Assembly: GCA_030536995.1 (NCBI GenBank)
Contig: JAUNOY010000007.1
Span: forward strand, 1 to 64,000
Length of the DNA: 64,000 nt
Reading direction: 5' to 3'
Source of the DNA: Eubacteriales bacterium
Lineage (GTDB): Bacteria > Bacillota > Clostridia > Lachnospirales > Lachnospiraceae
Shown piece by piece: positions 25,545 to 34,867 of this stretch (its first letter is position 1; the number at the start of each line of letters is the position of its first letter). Made by a program: the position numbers and the translations under genes. The notes beneath the pieces were generated by a model. The model saw only the letters and a program-made list of their open reading frames with translations. It did not search any database and was not told the DNA's origin.

Positions 25545-26070
25545 ACGCTTTCTCTCTCCATATCCGGCAGAAAATATCGGTTATTTCATCAACGCTTTCT
25601 TTTTTTCCGTCCTGAAGCCACACCATCGCCGTATTATAAAAAGCTCCCATATAAATATACAGCCTGTAGCGTTCAATTGATTTACAGGGCATGGAACCTG
25701 CAATCTCTTCATGGAACTGATTCAGCATCCCCAGAATAGTAGAGCCATATCCAAAGCGGTGAAGATCTATCGCCTGTTTCCCATACCTGCTGAAAAACTC
25801 AAAACCTCTGTGTATATTCTCATAGGTATAATAATCCTCCCCGCAGTCTGTAAGAGTTTCCCGATACTGCTCCAGAATATCCGCAATCAGGGTAATGATC
25901 ACGTTCTCTTTCGTTGCATAGTTTCTGTAAAAGGAAGCGCGCGCCACCCCTGCTTTTCGAATGATTTCAGAAACGGAAATTTCAGAAATGCTCTTTTCCT
26001 CCAGCAGATTCAGAAGAGCTGCTGTAATGTTTTTTTTGACGCGCAAATTTTCTGTCCTGCGTTTATCCAT
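25543..26070 (-). CDS. TetR/AcrR family transcriptional regulator
   Basis: A 175-residue repressor-like protein. The N-terminal helix-turn-helix is clear: AALLNLLEEKSISEISVSEIIRKAGVARASFYRNYATKENV (residues about 14-54). The C-terminal helical domain would bind an unknown ligand. Length is normal for small TetR members. It is single and divergent from degV, with 177 bases between starts that contain several ATCA/TGAT repeats and could be its operator. It might also act on the TGAACnnnGTTCA sites at 23.9 kb, but I see no such site upstream of itself. Confidence 0.88.
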   Translation of the reverse strand: MDKRRTENLRVKKNITAALLNLLEEKSISEISVSEIIRKAGVARASFYRNYATKENVIITLIADILEQYRETLTDCGEDYYTYENIHRGFEFFSRYGKQAIDLHRFGYGSTILGMLNQFHEEIAGSMPCKSIERYRLYIYMGAFYNTAMVWLQDGKKESVDEITDIFCRIWREKA

Positions 26071-26247
26071 TCGGAACGTCCTTTCTTCATCTCTCTATCT
26101 GATATAAAATCAGTTTTTTTGTATCATATCAACTTCTTGCAATATTCCCCGGAAACTGATACACTTGTTCCTTGCTATTATACAGAAATTTGACAATCTC
26201 TGTCAATCAGATTACAGGCGGAAGTCAGCAGAGAAAGGATTTAATTT

Positions 26248-27111
26248 ATGAAAATTGCAATTATGACGGATACAAACAGCGGAATTACACAGGATGAGGC
26301 AAAAAAAGAAGGAATCTTTCTTCTCCCCATGCCCATTGATATTGATGATAAATGTTTTCTGGAGGGAATCGACCTTCAGGCAGACCAATTATATGAAGCC
26401 CTTGAAAATGACTGCCGGATTTCAACCTCCCAGCCTTCACCTGGAAGCATTATGGACCTCTGGGATTCCATTCTGGCGCAGGGCTATGATGAAATCATCC
26501 ATATCCCCATGACAAGCGGCCTCAGCGGAAGCTGCCAGAGCGCAACCATGCTTGCAGAGGAATATGATTCAAAGGTTTATGTAGCTGATAATCACAGAAT
26601 TTCTGCCACACAGAGAATTTCTGTTCTGGAAGCAAAAAAAATGGCGGACACAGGATGTTCTGCTCAGGAAATCAAAGATTATCTGGAGGAGACCGCCTTT
26701 TCTTCCAGCATTTATCTTACTGTAGAATCCCTGAAATATCTGCAAAAAGGAGGACGCTTAAGCTCTTCTGCAGCTGTTCTCGGTACTCTTTTAAACATCA
26801 AACCGATTCTTTCTCTTCAGGGACATCAGATTGATGCCTATGCCAAGGTAAGAGGAATGAAAAAATGTGAGAAAAAAATGATCGACGCCATCCGTGAGGA
26901 TATTTCTTCCCGCTTTGCAGACATTCCGCAGGACAGGCTTCAGGTGGATACTGCCGGAACTCTTCGCACTCCGGAGGAAATTGAACACTGGAGAACTACT
27001 GTACAGGAAGCATTTCCTGACACTTATGTGAATTATTCTCCTCTGCCCTGCAGCATTGCCAGCCATGTTGGTCCCGGCTGCATCGGAATCGGCGTTTCGC
27101 TGCTTCGTTAA
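26248..27111 (+). CDS. DegV family fatty-acid-binding protein
   Basis: A 287-residue DegV protein. It opens MKIAIMTDTNSGITQDEA and has the fatty-acid headgroup site TSGLSGSCQSA, then VESLKYLQKGGRLS and NIKPIL, all standard. DegV proteins hold a fatty acid and deliver it to the FakA kinase for phosphorylation before phospholipid synthesis. A FakA-like gene lies at 55.6 kb in this window. Single gene with AAAGGA before its ATG and a terminator after it. Confidence 0.93.
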   Translation: MKIAIMTDTNSGITQDEAKKEGIFLLPMPIDIDDKCFLEGIDLQADQLYEALENDCRISTSQPSPGSIMDLWDSILAQGYDEIIHIPMTSGLSGSCQSATMLAEEYDSKVYVADNHRISATQRISVLEAKKMADTGCSAQEIKDYLEETAFSSSIYLTVESLKYLQKGGRLSSSAAVLGTLLNIKPILSLQGHQIDAYAKVRGMKKCEKKMIDAIREDISSRFADIPQDRLQVDTAGTLRTPEEIEHWRTTVQEAFPDTYVNYSPLPCSIASHVGPGCIGIGVSLLR

Positions 27112-27126
27112 TTTTGGCAAAATAAC

Positions 27127-27165
27127 ATCCCCGTCACCGGCTGAGTATCAGTCAATGGCGGGGAT
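27127..27165 (+). terminator. degV terminator
   Basis: ATCCCCG (27127-27133) pairs with CGGGGAT (27159-27165), extended by inner pairs, followed by a T-rich stretch. It lies between converging genes. Confidence 0.65.
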
Positions 27166-27179
27166 ATCTCTTTCTTCTG

Positions 27180-27710
27180 TTATTCAAATGTACGGTACAT
27201 AAATCTGTTTTTCAGATTATCAAGAAAATCATCATATAACTCTCTGCTGATAACCTCCGGATATGTCATAATGAGCAAAGGACACTCTTTATCTTCTCTG
27301 TGGTATGGAAGCTGGTAATACTCGTAGGGATTCTCCACAAAGCCTGCTCTTTCATAAAAGCCTTTTCTTCGTATGGAAATCTCATCCTCCGGCGGGTCAA
27401 TTTCCAGAATCACAGTCTTGTTCTTTTCTTTAATCAGTTCCAGCGTCTTCCTTCCATATTGATGATTCCTCATCTCCGGGCGAATACAGATGTGCTCTAT
27501 ATAGATGTACTCTTCTACCTCCCAGTACAGGACAATTCCTACAAAACTATCTTCGTCATAAACCAGACTGAAATGATAAGTATCGTCCTTTAAAATCCTT
27601 TCCTGAGAAGCCTCCTCTCTCCTTTCGTGATAAGGAAAGCTGACTCTGTACAGTTCCCGCGCTTTCTCATACATTGGATGGTCTGCGTTTGTGATACGTT
27701 CTAAAATCAT
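27180..27710 (-). CDS. GNAT family N-acetyltransferase
   Basis: A 176-residue acetyltransferase of the GNAT fold. The acetyl-CoA region is IYIEHICIRPEMRNHQYGRKTLELI (residues about 69-93), where RNHQYG replaces the usual RGxGxG/A loop. Strand 5 and the following part (VILEIDPPED, FYERAGF) are also typical. The substrate is unknown. Single gene, converging with degV. Confidence 0.88.
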   Translation of the reverse strand: MILERITNADHPMYEKARELYRVSFPYHERREEASQERILKDDTYHFSLVYDEDSFVGIVLYWEVEEYIYIEHICIRPEMRNHQYGRKTLELIKEKNKTVILEIDPPEDEISIRRKGFYERAGFVENPYEYYQLPYHREDKECPLLIMTYPEVISRELYDDFLDNLKNRFMYRTFE

Positions 27711-27819
27711 TTTTTCCTCCGATAAATATTTACTTTATTTTTTCTTTCAGAAATTGATATTATTGTATCAAAATCCCTCTGTTTTCGCAAGCAACGCTCC
27801 TTTTTCATCAACCTTTCTT

Positions 27820-28656
27820 TTACTGACCAAACGTATTGCTGTCTTTCGCCGCAGCTTTTGCATTTATGGTGTTGGTTGATTCGTAAAGTGAATTGGTAGG
27901 AGCAACCGGGCTCATCAGCACTCTTCCTGTTCCGCGGTATACATTGACGAGTCCTTCTCCGCTGACTGCGGAACCTACCAGTGTTTTTGTAGTACGTTCT
28001 ACAGTGAAATCAAGATTTGAGGACCAACAGACGGCAAGGTTTCCGTCAATTTTAAGCTCGTCATTTTCCAGTTCGATTTCGATAAGCTCATCTTCCGGAA
28101 CATTACACTCCATAGCTACGACTCCGCTTCCGGAAAGGCTGAGATTGAAAAGTCCCTCGCCTCCCAGCGCTACAGAGGAAATGGATTTCCTTGCAACAAC
28201 CTTACTTCTCACAGAAGAATCGCAGGCAAGAAACAACCCATCCTCCATAGTCATTCCCGCAGGTCCCCACTTCGCCATATCTTCCAGAATAATATATTTA
28301 TATGTAGGTTCCAGAACCAGATATCCTTCTCCCATATACTCCGGTTTTACTACAGACTCCTTCGTCATTGCACCTTTAATCGCCTTGCCGAAAAAGTCAC
28401 CGATTCCTTTTACTCCGGTAGTTGCCTGCACATGACCTGCCATCCACTGCATGGAGCCAGCCTGAATAATGGCAGAGTGATTCTTATTTACCTCTATAAC
28501 CACCTGTCTTCTTCTCACATTCATCCTGCTCATAAAATATTCGTTTACTGCATTCATCGGAGAAACGCTGGCGTCCTGCGTATATTCCAGAACATGAAAA
28601 TTGTCAACGCTCTTGATAAACTTTCTGTTTTCATTCTGTAAATTTATAATCCTCAT
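27820..28656 (-). CDS. AIM24 family protein
   Basis: A 278-residue protein of the AIM24/TIGR00266 family. These are beta-rich, double-psi-like proteins; mitochondrial AIM24 affects membrane organisation, and the bacterial role is unknown. Typical segments are GGEGLFNLSLSGSGVVAMECN and VERTTKTLVGSAVSGEGLVNVYRGTGRVLMSPV. No signal peptide or transmembrane segment is visible. Single gene with AAAGGAT before the ATG. Confidence 0.9.
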   Translation of the reverse strand: MRIINLQNENRKFIKSVDNFHVLEYTQDASVSPMNAVNEYFMSRMNVRRRQVVIEVNKNHSAIIQAGSMQWMAGHVQATTGVKGIGDFFGKAIKGAMTKESVVKPEYMGEGYLVLEPTYKYIILEDMAKWGPAGMTMEDGLFLACDSSVRSKVVARKSISSVALGGEGLFNLSLSGSGVVAMECNVPEDELIEIELENDELKIDGNLAVCWSSNLDFTVERTTKTLVGSAVSGEGLVNVYRGTGRVLMSPVAPTNSLYESTNTINAKAAAKDSNTFGQ

Positions 28657-28792
28657 ACTGTCATCCTTTCCTGAAAAAATTCATGTAATTTTTTATAGTC
28701 AAAGTATAGCACAGGATATTTTGGGGTTAAACCATTATATTGGAGAAATAAAACGTCCTATTCCTCTCTTTTAGATGAGGAAAATATTCCTC

Positions 28793-28951
28793 TTATGCGG
28801 TTTGTTTCTCCGACAATTCCCGGACTTCTTCTGCAAGCAGCAGATTCACAATGTCTTTTGCATTTTTGCAGTTAAAATCATGTATCAGGCGGAGTTCTTT
28901 TATCATCTGTAAATCGTTTTCATTCCTTACAGTCTGTTCGGTTTCCTGCAC
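28793..28951 (-). CDS. Small hypothetical protein (52 residues)
   Basis: A GTG at 28951 five bases after GAGGTG starts a 52-codon frame (MQETEQTVRNENDLQMIKEL, ending ELSEKQTA). It is strongly helical, charged and has one Cys. I recognise no family. An alternative start is the internal ATG 15 codons in. It fills most of the gap between AIM24 and the gene ending at 29087; the rest of the gap (28952-29086) holds a GC stem and nothing else I can identify. Confidence 0.45.
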   Translation of the reverse strand: MQETEQTVRNENDLQMIKELRLIHDFNCKNAKDIVNLLLAEEVRELSEKQTA

Positions 28952-29031
28952 ATTAACACCTCGCTTTTTTGAAATTGAAAGCTTATCGTAGTCGTAACTG
29001 ATTACGCGGCATCTTATGTAATTTGTAAATA

Positions 29032-29057
29032 GCCGCCTATCTGCAAAGACAGGCGGC
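29032..29057 (-). terminator. Possible terminator
   Basis: GCCGCCT (29032-29038) pairs with AGGCGGC (29051-29057). It is 30 bases past the stop of the gene ending at 29087, but a T run is lacking. Confidence 0.4.
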
Positions 29058-29086
29058 CGAGGGGGCTGCGTATATCAAAAGAGCTG

Positions 29087-29521
29087 CTAAAGAAACGGAC
29101 GGATATCCGCTGTCAGTTTTTCTTCCAGATTGATCAGGCGTTTTGTAATATTTTTCGCCTGTTCAGATGCAGCCTTGTACTGATTCAGATATTTATACAG
29201 AGATTTCACTCCCATATTGCAACCGTCTGTCATCAGATCGGCAACTGTTTCATCTCTGTGATCCATAGCAAGTTTCATATTGGTTTTCATCCATGACATG
29301 CCTTTTGCCATTGTTCCGGGCTCTTTTCCCTCATCCTGATACTGATTCAGAAGCTGCTGTATTTCAGATTTCAGATTCTCATGCTCTTCCCTGCAATCCG
29401 AAAGACATTTCCGAAACGTCTCATTTTTTACATCATCCAGAACCTCCTCAATCGAGTCGATTCCCATTCTGATTCCTGCGTCACACTCACGCAAAAGCTT
29501 TATTGTATCCGGTTCAATCAT
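29087..29521 (-). CDS. Helical-bundle hypothetical protein
   Basis: A protein of 144 residues if the ATG at 29521 is used; GAGGAG lies nine bases upstream, whereas the longer frame to 29629 overlaps the preceding gene. The protein is nearly all helix, with repeated E/H/D patterns (CREEHENLKSEIQQLL; MDHRDETVADLMTDG) like ferritin-like or DUF2383-type four-helix bundles. That family assignment is tentative. It follows the CcdA-thioredoxin gene by about 60 bases on the same strand, in the operon behind the DtxR-like promoter at 31.1 kb, so a metal or redox stress role is possible. Confidence 0.55.
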   Translation of the reverse strand: MIEPDTIKLLRECDAGIRMGIDSIEEVLDDVKNETFRKCLSDCREEHENLKSEIQQLLNQYQDEGKEPGTMAKGMSWMKTNMKLAMDHRDETVADLMTDGCNMGVKSLYKYLNQYKAASEQAKNITKRLINLEEKLTADIRPFL

Positions 29522-29582
29522 TCTGCCACACTCCTCTTTCATCTGATTAAGAGAAGTATCCCCCGACCGGACGCTTTTTATT

Positions 29583-30839
29583 CTATCTGCCTTCCTTTGT
29601 CTGTCGGATGATATCTTCCATAATGTCATAACTTAGCTGACCGGGTACATAACCGAATACATTCCCTTCTTTGTCAATCATAAAGGTTGTAGGGAAAGAT
29701 GAGATTCCATATCCCTGAAACAAAGTCCAGTCTGTATCCATGAGAACCGGATAGGTGAGTTCATTTTCTTCCAGAAATTCAATAATTTCTTCTTCTGTTT
29801 TCTCATTTCCCATTTTCGGACCTGCCACACCGAGGACAACTACCTCTTCCTCTGTCTCTTCGGAATACTTCTCATATAATTTCTGGATATCCGGAAGCTC
29901 TGCCTTGCAAGGTCCGCACCAAGTTGCCCAAAAATTGAGGAATATTGTCTTGCCTTTATAATCTGCCAGTGTATGTGTGTTTCCGAACTGGTCCTTTAAG
30001 GTAAAATCAAGAGCAGGAATCACCTTACTGTCCTCTGTTTCAGAGGTTTCTTCCGGAGAACCGGACTCTTCCTCTGTACCGGAAACATTTTCCGTATTCT
30101 CCTGACTTGAGGATATATTGGACAGATAGCTCGTCACTGCATTCATCTTTCCGGTAAACATCAGGATTCCCATGATAATCATAAGAATTCCACCGATTTT
30201 AACCGTATACTGTACCACTTTCATATGCTTTCTGAAAAGTCCCAGAAGGCTTGTGGCAAAAATTCCCACTGCAAGGAACGGCAGTACAAAACCAATGGTA
30301 TAAACACCGATAAGTCCCATTCCCGCAGCCCTTGTTCCTGTGGACGCAGCCATAAGAAGCACACTTGTCAGCGCAGGTCCCACACAGGGCGTCCATGCAA
30401 AGCTGAACGTAAATCCCATAAGAAGGGCTGCAAAAGGTGACATTGCCAGCTTGTCAAGACGGAACGGAAGTCTTCTCTCTTTTCCCAGAAAATCCGAGCT
30501 TCCGAAAATCCCAAGCTGATAAAGACCAAATAATACAACCAGTACGCCACCGATTTTTGCAAACAGCTCCTGATTTGAATTCAGAAAGCTTCCCACTGCG
30601 GAAACTCCCAAACCGAGAAGCACGAATGCAAAGCTGATTCCAATTACAAAAAACAGGGTATTGATCATAACCTTGCTTTTTTTATAATAAAACTTTCCGT
30701 CCTCCCATTTTCCGGTACCGCCGGAAAGATAGCCGATATACAGCGGCAGAAGGGGAAGAACGCAGGGCGAGAAAAAGCTTATCAGTCCCTGCAGAAATAC
30801 CGTAAGTACCGGTACGCTTACATCTAACGAAAATCCCAT
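29583..30839 (-). CDS. CcdA-like membrane protein fused to a TlpA-type thioredoxin
   Basis: A 418-residue fusion. Residues 1-235 form a six-helix CcdA/DsbD-type domain with its paired cysteines in SPCVLP (Cys26) and TPCVGP (Cys152). A linker rich in Glu, Ser and Thr (about 243-272) follows, then a thioredoxin domain with WCGPC (residues 307-311) and ending PTTFMIDKEG. CcdA carries electrons from cytoplasmic thioredoxin across the membrane, and the fused domain would reduce disulfides outside. It follows the FeoB-associated peptide gene by 29 bases, under the same promoter, which links it to iron or redox control. Confidence 0.9.
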   Translation of the reverse strand: MGFSLDVSVPVLTVFLQGLISFFSPCVLPLLPLYIGYLSGGTGKWEDGKFYYKKSKVMINTLFFVIGISFAFVLLGLGVSAVGSFLNSNQELFAKIGGVLVVLFGLYQLGIFGSSDFLGKERRLPFRLDKLAMSPFAALLMGFTFSFAWTPCVGPALTSVLLMAASTGTRAAGMGLIGVYTIGFVLPFLAVGIFATSLLGLFRKHMKVVQYTVKIGGILMIIMGILMFTGKMNAVTSYLSNISSSQENTENVSGTEEESGSPEETSETEDSKVIPALDFTLKDQFGNTHTLADYKGKTIFLNFWATWCGPCKAELPDIQKLYEKYSEETEEEVVVLGVAGPKMGNEKTEEEIIEFLEENELTYPVLMDTDWTLFQGYGISSFPTTFMIDKEGNVFGYVPGQLSYDIMEDIIRQTKEGR

Positions 30840-30868
30840 CCTGTAATCTCCTTCTATTTATTTTTTAT

Positions 30869-31015
30869 TCAGAATCCGGAAGAACACTTTCCATTACAAC
30901 TGCCGCAGTCTCCGCAGCATCCGTGTTCTCCTCTCTTAATCTTTCTGACCTGATTTACAATAACTGCAATTGCAGCGGCTGCAATCAGCATTACAATGAT
31001 AATTGTAGCTAACAC
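30869..31015 (-). CDS. FeoB-associated Cys-rich membrane peptide
   Basis: A 48-residue protein with a GTG start (31015-31013), four bases after GAGGTGG. One N-terminal transmembrane segment (LATIIIVMLIAAAAIAVIV) is followed by a basic stretch and a cysteine tail, GCCGDCGSCNGKC, typical of the FeoB-associated family found next to ferrous-iron transporters. Here no feoA or feoB is in the window; its partner is the CcdA-thioredoxin fusion. The upstream promoter has a DtxR-like palindrome. Confidence 0.82.
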   Translation of the reverse strand: MLATIIIVMLIAAAAIAVIVNQVRKIKRGEHGCCGDCGSCNGKCSSGF

Positions 31016-31054
31016 TTTACCACCTCGTCTCTTTTGGTGTTTTCTTTTACATCA

Positions 31055-31108
31055 GATTAGCTTATGCTAACTTGTTTAAAGTATAACCAAAATAGTCTTA
31101 TTTGTCAA
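31055..31108 (-). promoter_or_regulatory. Promoter with DtxR-like operator (second copy)
   Basis: TTGACA (31108-31103) and TATACT (31085-31080), 17 bases apart, again near-perfect. Just downstream lies ATTAG-6-CTAAC (31056-31071), the same arms and spacing as the palindrome at 998-1014. The -35 is inside the end of the amidohydrolase gene, as the first copy's is inside dapL. Confidence 0.7.
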
Positions 31109-32708
31109 GGTTCTCTCTGTACTGGTAAACGGTTTTACCCTCTTTTATGGTTTCCATCACTTTAATGTCCTGCACTTCCTCAAGCGGAACTTTCAGAGGA
31201 TTTTTCTCCAGGATTACAAGGTCTGCAAGCTTGCCTTCCTCAATCGTTCCTTTTGTCTTTTCTTCTCCATACTGATAAGCTGCATTGACTGTTACCGCTT
31301 TCAGCCCATCATAAACGGAAATACATTCCTGCGGATCAAGCGCTGCTCCTGTCTTTGTCACACGTTTCGCCGCGCACCAGATTGTTTTAAGCACATCCGG
31401 CATCAGCACAGGGCTGTCCTGATGGAAGGTAAACGGAAGTCCAAGGCGCTGTGCGCTTCCTGCAGGAGAAATTTTATCGGCTCTCTTCATTCCAAAATTC
31501 TGAATATGAATATCTCCCCAGTAATACGTGTGGGCGACAAAAAAGCTCGGCATCATGGAAATTGCTTTCATCCGCTCCAGTTGTTCTTTCTGTACAAGCT
31601 GGGCATGAATCATCACCGGACGGCAGGTATCAAGCTCCGGATGGTCTTTTTTTACCTTTTCGAACTGTGTAATATACTGTTCTGCTGCCGCATCCCCATT
31701 ACAGTGGGCAAGGAGCTGCTGATGCTTCTCAAGAGCCTTCAGAATCAGGCTGTAAAGCTGTTCGTCTGTCTTAATCGGATACCCGCGATAACCGTCCTCC
31801 GCTCCTTCATAAGGCTCCTTCATCCACGCAGTTCTTCCCTGAGGGGAACCATCGAGAAAAATTTTAAATCCGCCAATTTTCAGATGGTCTTTATACTGAT
31901 TCAGGTATTCTTCCTGCTCCTCTGAAATCTCACCGCAGTTTTCCAGATCAAGATACGCTGCCAGATCAAGATATAAAACATGATTCTTCTGCGCATACTG
32001 CAAAAGCCCCATAAGAGGCGCCGTCACCATTCCTTCCTGAACTGTCGTGATTCCATAGCCTGCATAAATCCCCTGCGCCCGCTTAAAGAGTTTCATCAAT
32101 GTCTCAATATCCGGCATCGGCATTGCATTTCTAAACTGCACAAAGGCGTTTTCTTCCATGTATCCGTTGAGTTCCCCTGTCTCTGTTCTGCCATAACGTC
32201 CACCCTCAGGGTCCTTCGTCTCTTTTGTAAGGTTCTGCACATGAAGTGCCGCAGAATTTGCCACTCCCATGTGGGAAGAAGCGTGGATTACCACAATTGG
32301 ATGCTCCGTGGAGATTTCATCCAGCACCTTTTTATCCGGATGTTCTTTTTCGGCAAGAAAATTATGGTCGTAATTTGTCCCCGATACCCATGCTCCTTTC
32401 GGTATCTCATTTTCTTTGATAAACGTCTGCATCAGACGTACAATGTCTCCGAAATCTTTTGCTCCTGACAAATCGCACTGGGACAGGGAATTTGCCAGTC
32501 CCGCGAAATGGCTGTGTCCGTCAATAAATCCGGGAAGCATGGTTTTTCCACCCAAATCGTGCAAAACAGTTCCTTCTTCTTTCAGGGCAAAGATTTCCTC
32601 CTTTGTCCCGCGCTTTACGATTTCCCCGTTTTTCACAAATAAAGCCTCTGCCTGAGGATATGTTTCATCCATTGTAAGAATGGTTCCGTTATAATAAATC
32701 ACTGACAT
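31098..32708 (-). CDS. Amidohydrolase, YtcJ type
   Basis: A 536-residue metal-dependent amidohydrolase of the YtcJ/NfdA subgroup. The metal-binding HxH is in FIDGHSHFAG (residues about 60-69). Later histidines occur in LAHCNGDAA and MIHAQLV, and the metal Asp probably in FHQDSPV; the family C-terminal ending KGTIEEGKLADLVIL is clear. Substrate unknown; relatives hydrolyse N-substituted formamides and other amides. No signal peptide. It is followed by the FeoB-associated gene's promoter and preceded by the phospholipase D-like gene (19 bases), so those two may be co-transcribed. Confidence 0.88.
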   Translation of the reverse strand: MSVIYYNGTILTMDETYPQAEALFVKNGEIVKRGTKEEIFALKEEGTVLHDLGGKTMLPGFIDGHSHFAGLANSLSQCDLSGAKDFGDIVRLMQTFIKENEIPKGAWVSGTNYDHNFLAEKEHPDKKVLDEISTEHPIVVIHASSHMGVANSAALHVQNLTKETKDPEGGRYGRTETGELNGYMEENAFVQFRNAMPMPDIETLMKLFKRAQGIYAGYGITTVQEGMVTAPLMGLLQYAQKNHVLYLDLAAYLDLENCGEISEEQEEYLNQYKDHLKIGGFKIFLDGSPQGRTAWMKEPYEGAEDGYRGYPIKTDEQLYSLILKALEKHQQLLAHCNGDAAAEQYITQFEKVKKDHPELDTCRPVMIHAQLVQKEQLERMKAISMMPSFFVAHTYYWGDIHIQNFGMKRADKISPAGSAQRLGLPFTFHQDSPVLMPDVLKTIWCAAKRVTKTGAALDPQECISVYDGLKAVTVNAAYQYGEEKTKGTIEEGKLADLVILEKNPLKVPLEEVQDIKVMETIKEGKTVYQYRENLDK

Positions 32709-32726
32709 GTTAAGTTTCTCCTCTCA

Positions 32727-34151
32727 TCAGAAAAGGAATCTTGCCCAGTTCAGCAGTTTTCCAATCAAAAAGATTCTTCTTTTCATTGTTTTTCCCATAG
32801 GAACAGGCTCAACATTGTGAGGATTGTTATATTCTCCGTTTGTTAATGCCTGTCTGGAATCCTTTTCGTATTCTTCCAGATTCGTCTCTAACTGACGGTT
32901 TATTTCTTTGCTGCGGATAACAAGCATCAGCTCTGTGTCGAGATACGCGCTTCGCATATCCATATTAAAAGAACCGACCATGGAAATATCGTCGTCTACC
33001 AGAACACTTTTGCCGTGGTAGGAAATACCGCCTTCATATTCCCAGATGTCAATTCCTGTATCCAGAATTTCTTTTTTATGTTTCTCGTAATCAGAAGCGC
33101 CGAAAGCATTTCCGTTATTTGTCACAGAGTTGGTCATAACAGCGAAATCCGGCACTGCCTCTGCGATTTCCTTCCAGGTATTGTACATCGCATCGTTGCA
33201 GATTATGTAAGGCGTATGGATTTTTACCCTTTCGGAGGCTCTTTTCATTACTTCTCCCATTTCATACCAGGCAGTCGGTTCTTTCGCACCTGTATGGATT
33301 GGATTGGAAATCAGGGCAATTTTCTCCGTTTCAAAGGTATTCTTTGTATAATCCCGGTCACAGATTCCCGCCTCATTTTCTGCGAAATAAGCCTTATAGC
33401 ATTTATCTGCCTCCTGTGCTGCTTCCTGAACCGATTTTTTCTCTGCCAGCTTCTCCTTCTCATGGAAGTCACTGCATATATTAAGCTCCCATACTCTTTC
33501 GAAATAGCGTAACAGCTCTTCTACCGAGCTTTCGGATGTCGGATTTTCACAATGGACAAACACATCTCTGTCGTAATTCTTATGCCCCGGAAAATCTCCC
33601 AGAAAATAATCATAGGTGTTTCTGCCCCCGAGCATGTAAGTCTTCCTGTCTGCAACAAGATATTTGTCATGCATACGCCCCATCAGCGTCCAGGGCTTCA
33701 GCGGATTGGCGCGGTTATAGAGCTTCACCTCTATATTTTTGTGAGAGGACAGCGCATGAAAATAAGGATTAAATTCCATAGCAACCCAGCTTTCGAATCC
33801 ATCTGTCAATACCTTCACCTTTACGCCTCTGTCTGCTGCTTCCCTCAGAGCGCCTATCACAATTTTTCCACTGTTATCGGAATGGAAGGCAAAGGTAGAC
33901 AAAACAATCTCTTTTTCTGCATTTTTAATCAGACGGATTCTCTGTAAAAGTGCGTCTCCGTTTTTCTCAACTACAACAGCTCTCTCAGGACTTTTTGCCG
34001 GTTCATAAAACCGATCTATATCTGCGTTCTTTTTCGTCTCCTCCGTTATCTTCGGATGTCGCGCGTAAGAGATAAATATCCCTATCAGCACATAAGTCAA
34101 AAATAGGGCAAGCACAAGCAGCACCTTCTTTATTATCTTACTAAATTTCAT
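32727..34151 (-). CDS. Phospholipase D-like membrane-anchored protein
   Basis: A 474-residue protein with an N-terminal membrane anchor (VLLVLALFLTYVLIGIFISYA) and two HKD motifs: HDKYLVADRKTYMLGGRN and HGKSVLVDDDISMVGSFN. These define the phospholipase D/cardiolipin synthase superfamily. Cardiolipin synthases usually have two N-terminal helices and about 480-510 residues; this one has a single helix, so another phosphatidyltransferase or phosphodiesterase activity is possible. It lies 31 bases after the metallopeptidase gene. Confidence 0.87.
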   Translation of the reverse strand: MKFSKIIKKVLLVLALFLTYVLIGIFISYARHPKITEETKKNADIDRFYEPAKSPERAVVVEKNGDALLQRIRLIKNAEKEIVLSTFAFHSDNSGKIVIGALREAADRGVKVKVLTDGFESWVAMEFNPYFHALSSHKNIEVKLYNRANPLKPWTLMGRMHDKYLVADRKTYMLGGRNTYDYFLGDFPGHKNYDRDVFVHCENPTSESSVEELLRYFERVWELNICSDFHEKEKLAEKKSVQEAAQEADKCYKAYFAENEAGICDRDYTKNTFETEKIALISNPIHTGAKEPTAWYEMGEVMKRASERVKIHTPYIICNDAMYNTWKEIAEAVPDFAVMTNSVTNNGNAFGASDYEKHKKEILDTGIDIWEYEGGISYHGKSVLVDDDISMVGSFNMDMRSAYLDTELMLVIRSKEINRQLETNLEEYEKDSRQALTNGEYNNPHNVEPVPMGKTMKRRIFLIGKLLNWARFLF

Positions 34152-34182
34152 TCTGTATGATCACCTCATCCTTTGTCATTTC

Positions 34183-34779
34183 TCAGTCATTCTCTATAGA
34201 AATTTGTTTCAGTCGTTTCCTGCATTGGAGATAATCCGGAAAATAGGTTTCTACTTCTTTCCAGAATTCCGCAGAGTGATTCATATACCGCCTGTGGGCA
34301 AGTTCATGTACTACCACATAATCAAGCAGTTCTTCCGGCAGATAGTACAACTGATAATTGAAATTCAGATTTCCTTTGGAAGAACAGCTTCCCCAGCGTG
34401 TTTTTTGATTCCGAATCGTAATTTTCCCGAAGGTAACTCCCATTCTTTCGCTGTATAGAAGCACTTTCCGGAAAAATTTTTCTTTTATTTTCTCTATTTC
34501 TTCCGGCGTAAGAGCATTCACCGGAGCAATGTGCGCTGCCTCCCCTTTTTCTTTTCTCTCCTGAACCTGAAAAACCTTCCGCGCAATCCAGTCACTGTGT
34601 TTCTCCAGAAATTCTATGATTTCTCCGTCTGTAAGCTTTAGGGGAACACGGGCAATCACTGTTCCGTCGGACTTCACCTCAAGCCCCAGTGTTTTCCTTC
34701 CGGAGCGTTTGATTTCAACCGGAAATTCTGCGTTTCCATTTGAGATTTGATGTGTTAAGAGTTTTCGCTGAACTGTCAT
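34183..34779 (-). CDS. YgjP/SprT-like metallopeptidase
   Basis: A 198-residue protein of the YgjP (DUF45) family. The zinc motif HELAHRRYMNHSAEFW (HExxH plus a downstream His) is intact, preceded by KTRWGSCSSKGNLNFNYQL, which is the family hallmark. Substrate unknown; in some organisms the gene is linked to DNA restriction or repair. Cytoplasmic. It precedes the phospholipase D-like gene on the same strand. Confidence 0.9.
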   Translation of the reverse strand: MTVQRKLLTHQISNGNAEFPVEIKRSGRKTLGLEVKSDGTVIARVPLKLTDGEIIEFLEKHSDWIARKVFQVQERKEKGEAAHIAPVNALTPEEIEKIKEKFFRKVLLYSERMGVTFGKITIRNQKTRWGSCSSKGNLNFNYQLYYLPEELLDYVVVHELAHRRYMNHSAEFWKEVETYFPDYLQCRKRLKQISIEND

Positions 34780-34867
34780 ATCATCCTCACCTGCTTTTCT
34801 TATGGGACAATTTTATCACTCCCCCCTGTAGATAGCAAGTTTTCCAATTATGAAAAAAGCATAAAAA

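Noticed and set aside
25543..26247. TetR gene as proven regulator of the seven-helix protein
   Set aside because: The TGAACnnnGTTCA sites do not recur upstream of the TetR gene, so the link is only a possibility.
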